The translations under genes were made by a program, and so were the position numbers. Shown piece after piece: positions 1-5,218 of a stretch of 5,218 nt of DNA. The first letter of the stretch is position 1. Every line of letters begins with the position of its first letter. Under the pieces are notes generated by a model. It was not told the origin of the DNA and made no database searches. It saw only the letters and a list, made by a program, of their open reading frames with translations. The DNA comes from Spirochaetaceae bacterium. GTDB taxonomy: Bacteria > Spirochaetota > Spirochaetia > DSM-2461. The DNA is taken from positions 1 to 5,218 of the forward strand of contig JAEINM010000312.1 of the NCBI GenBank assembly GCA_016342385.1, read 5' to 3'.

Positions 1-5
1 ACAAA

Positions 6-113
6 ATGGCATTATCAAAAAAAGAGAAAATATTAATTGTGGTTGCTGCTCTTTTAGGTTTCTGCGGACTTATGGTAGCACTGATTGCCATACCCTTTTT
101 TGTTTCCATGTAA
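6..113 (+). CDS. Small single-pass membrane protein, or C-terminus of a longer membrane protein
   Basis: This short frame encodes 35 residues. A basic, hydrophilic start (MALSKKEK) is followed by about 27 almost wholly hydrophobic residues (from ILIVVAALLG to the end), which is enough for one membrane-spanning helix with the N-terminus inside. The frame stays open to the left edge, so the ATG at 6 may be an internal methionine of a larger gene. No ribosome binding site can be judged because the upstream DNA is missing. A cysteine and several small residues lie in the helix, but I recognise no family. It is followed by a 60-base gap before the rRNA methyltransferase gene on the same strand, so cotranscription is possible but not shown. 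The hydrophobic pattern is clear; whether this is a complete gene is not. Confidence 0.4.
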   Translation: MALSKKEKILIVVAALLGFCGLMVALIAIPFFVSM

Positions 114-173
114 AAAAATCGACCCAATAGAATTATCATTAAGGATAAGTAAAAGAGAATAGTATACATCCCT

Positions 174-1001
174 ATGGAATTAAAAATGAAGAACTTTATC
201 TGTCCCCATTGTAAAAGCAGCCTGAGGTTGCAAAACAGATCATTGATCTGTGAAAACAGACACTGTTTCGATCTGGCCAAAGAAGGCTATGTCAATCTTC
301 TGCCGGTCAACTGGAAAAAAACGAAAGATCCCGGTGATAATTCCAAAATGATGATGGCCAGAAGAGCATTCCTTGAATCGGGCCATTATGAACCTCTGGC
401 GGATAAATTAGCAGAAATTATAAAGAAAATTCACGAGAATGAAAGAGCTACGCTCCTGGATTTAGGCTGTGGAGAGGGATACTATGCTGCATATATAAAA
501 GAACAGAATAGAGCCATTAATATGCTCGGTTTAGATATATCCAAAACAGCGATTCGATACGCCTCTAAAAAATACAAAGATATCAGTTTCTCCGTTGCCA
601 GTGCCTTTCAAATCCCCATCAGTGACAATGAACTGGATATTGTACTGAGAATCTATGCTCCTTCATCAGATTCAGAACTGCAGAGAGTGATTAAAAAAGG
701 CGGGTATCTCATTACTGTTACACCGGGAGAAAGGCACCTTTACCAATTGAGAGACATTATCTATAGAGAGGTTCGCAAACACAGAGAAGAGGCTAAAGAA
801 TTAAAACTCTTTCAGCTTGAAGAGAAAATTAAACTTACATACTCTCTGGATATACAGGATTTACCAACAATACAAAACCTGCTGGAGATGACTCCATTCG
901 GATGGAAAATATCAGAAGAGGATAAAGACGGACTTTATAAAATGGGACAATGGCACATAGATTGTGATTTTAATATAGAAGTGTATAAACGGGATGATTG
1001 A
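174..1001 (+). CDS. rlmA: 23S rRNA (guanine-N1)-methyltransferase, RlmA family
   Basis: The enzyme uses S-adenosylmethionine to methylate N1 of a guanine in domain II of 23S rRNA (G745 for the E. coli enzyme, G748 for TlrB of Gram-positives); the sequence does not settle which. An N-terminal zinc module has the family ligands Cys10, Cys13, Cys26 and His30. It is followed by the signature AKEGYVNLLPV (35-45) and DPGDNSKMM (52-60). The Rossmann domain shows the SAM loop LDLGCGEGYY (95-104), the acidic residue ending the next strand in GLDISK (119-124), RIYAP (159-163) and TPGERHL (183-189). The MTPFGW motif (239-244) and a closing DFNIEVY complete the family pattern. The 275-residue length is normal. 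An ATG at 186, with GGA eight bases upstream, gives a start (MKNFICPHC) closer to the E. coli protein and may be the real one. The neighbouring fused aro gene converges on it. Confidence 0.92.
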   Translation: MELKMKNFICPHCKSSLRLQNRSLICENRHCFDLAKEGYVNLLPVNWKKTKDPGDNSKMMMARRAFLESGHYEPLADKLAEIIKKIHENERATLLDLGCGEGYYAAYIKEQNRAINMLGLDISKTAIRYASKKYKDISFSVASAFQIPISDNELDIVLRIYAPSSDSELQRVIKKGGYLITVTPGERHLYQLRDIIYREVRKHREEAKELKLFQLEEKIKLTYSLDIQDLPTIQNLLEMTPFGWKISEEDKDGLYKMGQWHIDCDFNIEVYKRDD

Positions 1002-1029
1002 GATTTGAGGAATTGATCAAACTCATTTT
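999..1029 (+). terminator. Weak intrinsic terminator candidate after rlmA
   Basis: TGAG-A-TTTGA (999-1008) pairs with TCAAA-CTCA (1017-1025), with one bulged A, leaving a loop of about eight bases; TTTT follows directly. The stem starts on the stop codon of the methyltransferase gene. It is AT-rich and the T-run is short, so termination would be inefficient. There is no T-run on the other side, so it would serve only the plus-strand gene and not the convergent aro gene. Confidence 0.35.
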
Positions 1030-1048
1030 ACCCTTTAGGAACGCCCCA

Positions 1049-2506
1049 TCAGTACTCCACTCCCGTAAACAACCTGAACTGAAGATAGGCCTGTTCTTCC
1101 AGCATCCTATACCCTCCGAGTGTCCTGCAGCCGGCTTCCCTGGCCTTTTTCATTAACAGAGTTTTTTCGGGTTTATAAATAATATCATAAACAACTTCAC
1201 TGCCGTCAAAAGGGTAAAATTTTAAGGGATTGATATCTTCCAGGGGCGCCATTCCCGCATTGGTCGTCTGCACTATGACAGAGCTGTATTCTCTCAACTC
1301 CTTCTCAGATGATTGGTCAAGGGCAAAAGCGCGACACTTCAACTCCTCTGCCAGTTCCACACCTCTAGAGAGAGTCCTGTTAAACACAGCAACCTCGGCT
1401 CCTTTCTCCTGCAGGGCGAATACTGCGGCTCTGGCAGCTCCCCCCGCTCCGATAACCGAGACTTTCCATCCCGAAAGATCACTTATTTCCAGAAAATCCA
1501 GCAGTGGTTTTATCAATCCGTATGTGTCTGTGTTGGTCCCTGCCCAGCGGCCTTTTTCATCTCTGAAAATAGTATTGCATGCGCCAATTTTTTTCACGGC
1601 TTTATCTGCCGAATCGATAAGTGGAATAATCTCACTTTTAAAAGGAACCGTAACCGAAGAACCATTGATGGTCAGAAGATCGGCAATCTTCATAAACCAG
1701 GGGAGAGAATCGGTTAAAAAGGGAACATAGACAGCGTCAATGTTCTTCTCTCTATAACCTTTATTGTGAATATGGGGAGACCGTGACTGTTTGACGGGAT
1801 TCCCGATTATGGAATTGACAGTCGTCTTGTCACTTATCTGTCTAAAATGATAAATCTCACTGAGATCCGAGGCGCTGCAGTGTCCCGGAGCACCACTCGG
1901 GGCGGCACTGTCTGAACAGAAAGTCAGATAGGATCCCAGTTTCTCTGCCAGGATTCTTGTGGGGAATCCGAAATCACCCATCCCCAGAAGAATAAAAGGG
2001 ACTTTCCCCGACTTTTTCAGTTTTATGGAAGCATCGATCAGTCTGTGAAGTTCTTCGCTACTTCGGGGATACACTGCCCCCTTGGCAATGACATCTGTTC
2101 CCCTAAGGGAATTCATTATTTCAAAAAGATTTTCCGGTACACCGTGAAAGTCGTGAAATGAGCGGATGATCTGAATACCCGATGACCGGGTTTTTTTCTC
2201 TATTTCGGAATTCTCCAGATCCATTTCCAGGTCTACATAAGAAAATTCTCCATCGAGCCAGTCCAGAAGATGTCCGGTTCTGTCCCTTTCATGCCCTTTC
2301 CAGCTGCCGCCATCTGAATCTTTTCTGCAGGTGAGAATGACAGGAAGATCCGTTAAGGAAGGAAATCGGGCTACCTGAGAATACTGGTCCTGGTCGAGAA
2401 GATCGGTCCGGAGCTCAACCATATCGATTGAATCGTAATTATCTCTGATAATCTCCAAATCTTCATCTATTGTCTTTGCTGTTAAAACCAGACATATATG
2501 AGCCAT
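1049..2506 (-). CDS. aroDE: Fused type I 3-dehydroquinate dehydratase / shikimate 5-dehydrogenase
   Basis: A single 485-residue protein carries steps three and four of the shikimate pathway: dehydration of 3-dehydroquinate, then NADPH reduction of 3-dehydroshikimate to shikimate in the cytoplasm. Residues 1-222 form the type I dehydroquinase, with ELR (31-33), Arg61, the catalytic His118 in SFHDF, the Schiff-base Lys142 and Arg184. Residues about 230-485 form the shikimate dehydrogenase: SRSP (241-244), TVPFK with catalytic Lys290, Asn311, NTD with catalytic Asp327, the nucleotide loop GAGGAARA (353-360), NRT (376-378, NADP preference) and Gln472 in MLEEQA. Three usual dehydroquinase residues differ: the EGG glutamate is Asp65, and the lid motif SAPGQ reads GAPGH (205-209). 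The start is supported by AGGGAG seven bases upstream. The fusion resembles that of plants and Chlamydiae. Overall identification is secure; full dehydratase activity is inferred. Confidence 0.95.
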   Translation of the reverse strand: MAHICLVLTAKTIDEDLEIIRDNYDSIDMVELRTDLLDQDQYSQVARFPSLTDLPVILTCRKDSDGGSWKGHERDRTGHLLDWLDGEFSYVDLEMDLENSEIEKKTRSSGIQIIRSFHDFHGVPENLFEIMNSLRGTDVIAKGAVYPRSSEELHRLIDASIKLKKSGKVPFILLGMGDFGFPTRILAEKLGSYLTFCSDSAAPSGAPGHCSASDLSEIYHFRQISDKTTVNSIIGNPVKQSRSPHIHNKGYREKNIDAVYVPFLTDSLPWFMKIADLLTINGSSVTVPFKSEIIPLIDSADKAVKKIGACNTIFRDEKGRWAGTNTDTYGLIKPLLDFLEISDLSGWKVSVIGAGGAARAAVFALQEKGAEVAVFNRTLSRGVELAEELKCRAFALDQSSEKELREYSSVIVQTTNAGMAPLEDINPLKFYPFDGSEVVYDIIYKPEKTLLMKKAREAGCRTLGGYRMLEEQAYLQFRLFTGVEY

Positions 2507-2553
2507 GCGGATTCTCCCTGTTCAGAACATTGTATTTTACATCATCCTTCCAG

Positions 2554-2583
2554 ATAATATCCTTTATTTCTACCATAGAGCAA
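2554..2583 (-). promoter_or_regulatory. Candidate sigma-70-type promoter for the fused aroDE gene
   Basis: Read on the minus strand, TTGCTC (2583-2578) and TATTAT (2559-2554) are 18 bases apart. They would start transcription near 2547, about 40 bases before the ATG, leaving room for the AGGGAG ribosome binding site at 2519-2514. The -10 box is good, but the -35 box matches only TTG well. This is the best pair I could find in the spacer. Confidence 0.35.
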
Positions 2584-2616
2584 TAAAAGGTTAAATCCTT
2601 TCTACTTTTTTAGAAA
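2561..2616. repeat. Nested inverted repeats in the spacer upstream of aroDE
   Basis: CCTTTATT (2561-2568) pairs with AATAAAAGG (2582-2590), with one bulge. The same AAAGG (2586-2590) can instead pair with CCTTT at 2597-2601. A third short palindrome, TTTCTA/TAGAAA (2599-2604 with 2611-2616), follows at once. The arms overlap the proposed -35 box. They could be operator half-sites or mutually exclusive hairpins, or simply low-complexity AT-rich DNA; no regulator can be named. Confidence 0.3.
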
Positions 2617-2639
2617 ATATTTGACTGGTTAGATTTTAT

Positions 2640-2855
2640 TTGAAGCTTCAATACTCTTTTGCCCACAAAGATTTTATGAAGATAAAAAAACAAGAGGATC
2701 TGTTGCCAATGTTAGCTGCCAGCACAAAAAGATATAAAGAAGAATTGCTCCAACAGGGATTAGAACAGGGTATTGAACAAGGGATTCATGAAACGGCAAA
2801 AAAGATGAAGGGATTAGGTAAGGAACAACTAGAAATAGAGCAAATCACAAATTAA
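2640..2855 (+). pseudogene. Remnant of an Rpn family (PD-(D/E)XK) nuclease / putative transposase, C-terminal tail only
   Basis: This 71-codon frame opens with TTG and has no good ribosome binding site. Its second half looks like the tail of Rpn/YhgA-type proteins: tetrapeptide repeats QQGL-EQGI-EQGI (residues 38-49), then HETAKKMKGLGKEQLEIEQIT (50-70), which matches the usual ending of an alpha-helical stretch followed by a short helix rich in Glu and Ile. Full-length members carry about 200-300 residues, with the PD-(D/E)XK nuclease core before this tail. Here the core is absent, and I see no trace of it between this frame and aroDE. The first 12-15 residues may be unrelated DNA joined at the deletion point. 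The family is linked to RecA-independent recombination and DNA cleavage, but this piece cannot be catalytic. It ends four bases before the antitoxin remnant. An alternative reading, a free-standing small coiled-coil protein starting at ATG 2676, is less likely. Confidence 0.6.
2751..2786 (+). repeat. Three tandem 12-base units encoding (Q/E)QG(L/I)
   Basis: CAACAGGGATTA, GAACAGGGTATT and GAACAAGGGATT follow one another exactly in frame and encode QQGL, EQGI and EQGI. Such tetrapeptide arrays are typical of the C-terminal region of Rpn proteins and vary in copy number by slippage. This array is the main reason for assigning the surrounding remnant to that family. Confidence 0.7.
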
Positions 2856-2859
2856 TTCA

Positions 2860-3160
2860 ATGAACATAAAACTATATTTATAAGGTTAAAGGTTCAGATC
2901 GTAGAAGTACAGAAAAAGCTGCAAGTATCACGGGAAAGACAATTTCTGCATACATACTCAATACAGCTTTATCTTCCGCTAAAAAGGACATAGAACAGAT
3001 GGAGTCTATAACCCTGGGCGATAAGGACAGAGATATGTTCTACTCTCTGATCACAAATCCCAAAGAAAGCATATCGGTGCAAAACTTCTTAAAGAAGCAC
3101 TACTGCGAGCTGCGAAGTAAAGGTCAAACTAACACCGTATTGAACTACAGCTACTCCTGA
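2860..3160 (+). pseudogene. Frameshifted DUF1778 (TacA-type) antitoxin remnant
   Basis: Intact relatives are about 85-100-residue antitoxins: an N-terminal ribbon-helix-helix binds DNA and the C-terminal part neutralises a GNAT acetyltransferase toxin (TacT) that blocks translation by acetylating aminoacyl-tRNA. Here ATG at 2860 gives MNIKLYL and then TAA at 2881-2883. Moving one base forward at 2882 restores an open frame to TGA at 3158-3160. The joined product, about 99 residues, begins MNIKLYL-KVKGSDRRSTEKAA and continues with family signatures KAASITGKTISAYIL, then ITLGDKDRDMF and a following NP. The KLYL-KV junction fits the family's RIDLRV strand, which places a one-base insertion close to 2881. 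The last 14 or so codons (SKGQTNT to SYS) do not look like the family and probably lie inside the IS66 end. No toxin gene follows. A programmed +1 frameshift at TTA-TAA-G cannot be excluded, but no stimulatory signal is seen. Confidence 0.7.
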
Positions 3161-3185
3161 TTTATGTTTTTCCGAGGAGAAAATC

Positions 3186-3476
3186 ATGATCAGAAAAACA
3201 GAAAGCTACTGGAAAAAACACATAGAAAGCTGGAAAATCAGCGAACAGACGGCACATCAATATTGTAAAAATAATGGATTAGTTCAAAGTACATTTCAGA
3301 GATGGATTAAAAAAATAGAGAAGAGAATTGTTCCCATAAAAATAGATCTACCAGTACAAAATAGCTACCATAATAATATTGTAATCGAAGGTTCAGGAAT
3401 AAAGATTTTTCTTCCTGGAAATGTAAATCCAACTCTGCTATCGACATCTATAAGAGAAATTAAAAATTGTTCTTAG
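3186..3476 (+). CDS. tnpA: IS66 family accessory protein TnpA
   Basis: This is the first IS66 gene. It encodes a small DNA-binding accessory protein needed for transposition by classical IS66 elements; its exact role is unsettled. The 96 residues are a normal length. The N-terminal part (about 7-45) has the family pattern, WKKHIESWKISEQTAHQYC followed by STFQRWIKK, which reads as a helix-turn-helix. After a short linker, a C-terminal segment, IVIEGSGIKIFLPGNVNP (65-82) ending in a short amphipathic helix, matches the usual tail. The start is well supported by GAGGAG at 3174-3179, six bases before ATG. Its stop lies inside the next gene, which suggests translational coupling with tnpB. Identification rests on motif layout and on the two genes that follow. 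Confidence 0.88.
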   Translation: MIRKTESYWKKHIESWKISEQTAHQYCKNNGLVQSTFQRWIKKIEKRIVPIKIDLPVQNSYHNNIVIEGSGIKIFLPGNVNPTLLSTSIREIKNCS

Positions 3477-3814
3477 ACCTGAATACTGTGGGGATATATG
3501 CAGTTCCCGGATTTACTGACATGAGAAAACAGATAACAGGACTGTCGTCTGTCCTGTATGACTTATGCGATATCGATTTAATGGAACCCAATATTTTCAT
3601 TTTCTGCGGAAAGTCCAAAAAGATATTGAAGATTTTATATTGGGAAAGAAATGGATTCTGTCTCTGGCAGAAAAAATTAGGAAAGGACAAGTTCCCGTGG
3701 CCCGGTTCAGAAGATGATCTTCAGATTATCGATATAGACAAACTTCACTTATTGCTAAAGGGAATAGATTTCTGGAAGGAGCATAAACCAATTTATTCAA
3801 AAGATTTCTTCTGA
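3467..3814 (+). CDS. tnpB: IS66 family accessory protein TnpB (Orf2)
   Basis: This is the second IS66 gene, encoding the compact TnpB protein, which is required for transposition in studied IS66 elements but has no known catalytic function. It is unrelated to the RNA-guided TnpB of IS200/IS605. The 115 residues show the hallmark order: GIYAVPGFTDMRK (9-21), NIFIFCGKSKKILKILYWE (42-60), GFCLWQKKL (63-71), FPWP (76-79) and LLLKGIDF (95-102). The likely start is TTG at 3467, because a TAA sits only three bases upstream in the same frame and the next start (GTG 3488) would leave the protein short. The TTG overlaps the end of tnpA by ten bases. A weak AAGAGA lies about nine bases upstream, so expression probably depends on ribosomes finishing tnpA. 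Confidence 0.93.
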   Translation: MFLDLNTVGIYAVPGFTDMRKQITGLSSVLYDLCDIDLMEPNIFIFCGKSKKILKILYWERNGFCLWQKKLGKDKFPWPGSEDDLQIIDIDKLHLLLKGIDFWKEHKPIYSKDFF

Positions 3815-3819
3815 AGGGG

Positions 3820-3848
3820 TTTTATAATAGTTTTATAAGATTTATAAT
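3820..3848 (+). repeat. Triple TTTATAA motif in the tnpB-tnpC gap
   Basis: TTTATAA occurs at 3821, 3832 and 3841, roughly one helical turn apart, filling most of the 40-base gap between the two transposition genes. Two copies extend to TATAAT (3823-3828 and 3843-3848), a perfect -10 box. No convincing -35 box lies at the right distance, so an extra promoter for tnpC is possible but weakly supported. Confidence 0.4.
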
Positions 3849-3854
3849 CTGGAA

Positions 3855-5218
3855 ATGGATAATATGGATCTTTCAAAACTGAGTAAAGAAGAGCTGATAC
3901 TGGAAATCAAACGGCTGAATGATAAAGTCGAAAGTCAATCGGAAGAAATAAGTATCTTAAAAAAGTATATCTTTGCCAGAAAAAATGAGAAGTGGACTAA
4001 AGAAGACAAGAAAAAGAGCCAGACATTCAATGAAGCGGAAAACACTGGCGCAGAAGATTCTAATCAAAAAGATATAAATGACACAGATAGTGAGAAAAAA
4101 GAACCAAAAGAGAAAAAAAAGACAGGAAAGAAACCACTTCCTGCTAGCATACCAAGAAAAAAAGTCGTCTTTGATGTAGAGGACGACGAGAGCCTGTGTC
4201 CATGTTGCGGGAAAAAAAGACCTCGAATGGGCTCATCTTCCGCCGAAGAACTTGAGTTCCTAAGAGCTCAGATTCTTGTGAAAGAATATGTTACAGAAAA
4301 ATACGGAGCATGCAGTTGCAGCGGATTTCAGAATAATACAGAACTTCCTCAGGTACTAGAAGCAAAAGCTCCCGCCAGATTCATTCCCGGCAGCATAGCA
4401 TCCCCCAGCCTTGTAGCTCAAATAGTTGTAAGCAAATTTGTAGATGGTATCCCTCTTTACCGACAGGAGAGGATTTTTAAACGAATTGATATCGAGATCA
4501 GCAGGCAGAATATGAGCAACTGGTGCCTTACTGCTTCCAGAAAATGTGGAGACATTCTCGAACATATGCGGAAGATAGCCATAAATGGAAGTATGATTAA
4601 TATGGATGAAACAACGGTTCAGGTTTTAAAAGAAAACAATAGAGAACCGGATAGTAAATCCTATATGTGGGTTATGGTAGGCAGTTCTGAGGGGAAAAAA
4701 GTTGTACTGTTCAATTATTCTCCTACAAGAAAACAGGAAAAGCCCTTCACGCTATTAGAAGGATTTAAAGGAATACTTCAAACAGATGGATATGCTGCGT
4801 ACAATAAAGCGGTAAAAGAATATGGCCTCTGGCATGTCGGTTGCTCAACTCATGCCAGGAGAAAGTTCTTCAAATTAGCTGAGGTGACTAAGAAAAAAGG
4901 GAAGGCTCATAAAGGAGTGGAGTTTTTTACCAGGCTTTATAAGGTCGAAACGAAACTGATAATGGAAAATCTCTCACCGGAAGATTTCTTAAAAAAACGG
5001 AGAAAATTGACGATTCCCATATGGCAGGAATTTCATAAATGGCTAGTCGATGTCAAAAGGAAAGTCGCTCCCGATTCAAAACTTGATTTGGCCATAAATT
5101 ACTCATTAAATCAGTATAAAAACCTTGTTAGATATTTGAGATATCCTGAGATCAAACCAGATAATAATATTGCTGAAAATGCTATCAGGCCATTCTGTGT
5201 TGGTCGAAAAAATTGGCT
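3855..5218 (+). CDS. tnpC: IS66 family transposase TnpC (DDE), truncated by the window edge
   Basis: This is the catalytic transposase of the element, a DDE/RNase H-fold enzyme that cuts and joins the IS ends. 454 codons are visible and the frame is open at the right edge; full-length members have about 500-530 residues, so only the C-terminal domain is missing. The order is: a leucine-zipper-like coiled coil (about 5-37), a highly charged Lys/Glu linker (44-95), a zinc-finger region with CPCCGK (115-120) and Cys153/Cys155, then the catalytic core. Catalytic residues are Asp251 in NMDETTVQVL, Asp311 in LQTDGYAAYN and Glu441 in DNNIAENAIRP, with CSTHARRKF (330-338) between them. The second zinc pair is CxC instead of the usual CxxC. 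ATG at 3864 has GGAAA at a better distance (eight bases) than ATG at 3855 and may be the true start. Confidence 0.93.
   Translation, partial: MDNMDLSKLSKEELILEIKRLNDKVESQSEEISILKKYIFARKNEKWTKEDKKKSQTFNEAENTGAEDSNQKDINDTDSEKKEPKEKKKTGKKPLPASIPRKKVVFDVEDDESLCPCCGKKRPRMGSSSAEELEFLRAQILVKEYVTEKYGACSCSGFQNNTELPQVLEAKAPARFIPGSIASPSLVAQIVVSKFVDGIPLYRQERIFKRIDIEISRQNMSNWCLTASRKCGDILEHMRKIAINGSMINMDETTVQVLKENNREPDSKSYMWVMVGSSEGKKVVLFNYSPTRKQEKPFTLLEGFKGILQTDGYAAYNKAVKEYGLWHVGCSTHARRKFFKLAEVTKKKGKAHKGVEFFTRLYKVETKLIMENLSPEDFLKKRRKLTIPIWQEFHKWLVDVKRKVAPDSKLDLAINYSLNQYKNLVRYLRYPEIKPDNNIAENAIRPFCVGRKNW

Larger units (their letters stand above)
3117..5218 (+). mobile_element. IS66-family insertion sequence, left end to window edge
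   Basis: Three consecutive same-strand genes in the order tnpA-tnpB-tnpC identify an IS66-family element. The right end lies beyond the window, so terminal inverted repeats and the usual 8-bp target duplication cannot be confirmed. IS66 ends usually begin GTAA; a GTAA at 3117, 69 bases before tnpA, is my preferred left edge, with GTAT at 3137 as a second choice. If 3117 is right, the target copy would be the eight bases 3109-3116 and the element cuts the 3' end of the antitoxin frame. The visible reading frames are uninterrupted. The family assignment is firm; the left boundary is only a proposal. Confidence 0.85.

Noticed and set aside
118..173. Sigma-70 promoter for rlmA
   Set aside because: Box-like sequences such as TCGACC and TTATCA are present, but no -10 box lies at an acceptable distance that also leaves room for a leader.
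1230..1730. Open plus-strand frames of 134-166 codons inside the aroDE region
   Set aside because: They lie wholly antisense to a gene with intact catalytic motifs, have no recognisable family and no good ribosome binding site; they are shadows of that gene's codon pattern.
2881..2884. Programmed +1 frameshift at TTA-TAA-G in the antitoxin
   Set aside because: It would resemble prfB-type shifting, but there is no internal Shine-Dalgarno-like stimulator just upstream, and the neighbouring gene is also a remnant, so simple decay is more likely.
3164..3268. GNAT toxin starting at ATG 3164 right after the antitoxin
   Set aside because: The frame gives about 34 codons without acetyltransferase motifs and overlaps tnpA, whose ribosome binding site lies within it.
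3460..3690. Minus-strand frame of 76 codons across tnpB
   Set aside because: It is antisense to a clear TnpB protein and its translation shows no family resemblance.
3467..3814. RNA-guided nuclease-type TnpB
   Set aside because: The name is shared only by convention; the 115-residue protein has the IS66 Orf2 motifs and no RuvC residues, and no reRNA is expected.
4356..4565. Minus-strand frame of 69 codons within tnpC
   Set aside because: It is antisense to the conserved transposase region and has no supporting signals.
1..5218. CRISPR arrays, tRNA or rRNA genes, riboswitches, phage genes
   Set aside because: No regularly spaced repeats, cloverleaf-forming segments, conserved aptamer cores or phage structural motifs were seen on either strand.

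Overview
The window suggests a moderately AT-rich bacterium, possibly a free-living spirochaete. That guess rests on a fused AroD-AroE protein, on accessory families common in anaerobic bacteria (Rpn, DUF1778, IS66) and on the general look of the proteins. No rRNA or other marker fixes the taxon, so it is a weak inference.

Layout. The left half (about 1-2520) is ordinary chromosome. It holds a 35-codon hydrophobic reading frame at the left edge that may be the tail of a longer gene, a complete rlmA-type 23S rRNA guanine methyltransferase gene on the plus strand, and, converging on it, a complete fused 3-dehydroquinate dehydratase/shikimate dehydrogenase gene on the minus strand. The two genes end 47 bases apart, with a weak terminator-like hairpin between them. 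A short AT-rich spacer (2507-2639) carries a plausible promoter for the fused gene and nested inverted repeats.

The right half (2640-5218) is accessory DNA. First come two gene remnants. One is the C-terminal tail of an Rpn (PD-(D/E)XK) family protein. The other is a DUF1778 (TacA-type) antitoxin that is broken by a one-base frameshift near its start, and whose C-terminus probably runs into an insertion sequence. No GNAT toxin partner is visible. An IS66-family element then begins near 3117 and runs off the right edge with tnpA, tnpB and most of tnpC. All three reading frames are open, and the three DDE catalytic residues of TnpC are in view, so the element looks capable of transposition as far as can be seen.

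How it fits together. The housekeeping genes are independent of the right half. The right half reads as a decay zone into which IS66 inserted, probably removing or displacing the toxin half of a toxin-antitoxin pair. I see no convincing undescribed system. The most interesting points are the frameshifted, toxinless antitoxin at the IS boundary and three substitutions in the dehydroquinase active site of the fused enzyme.
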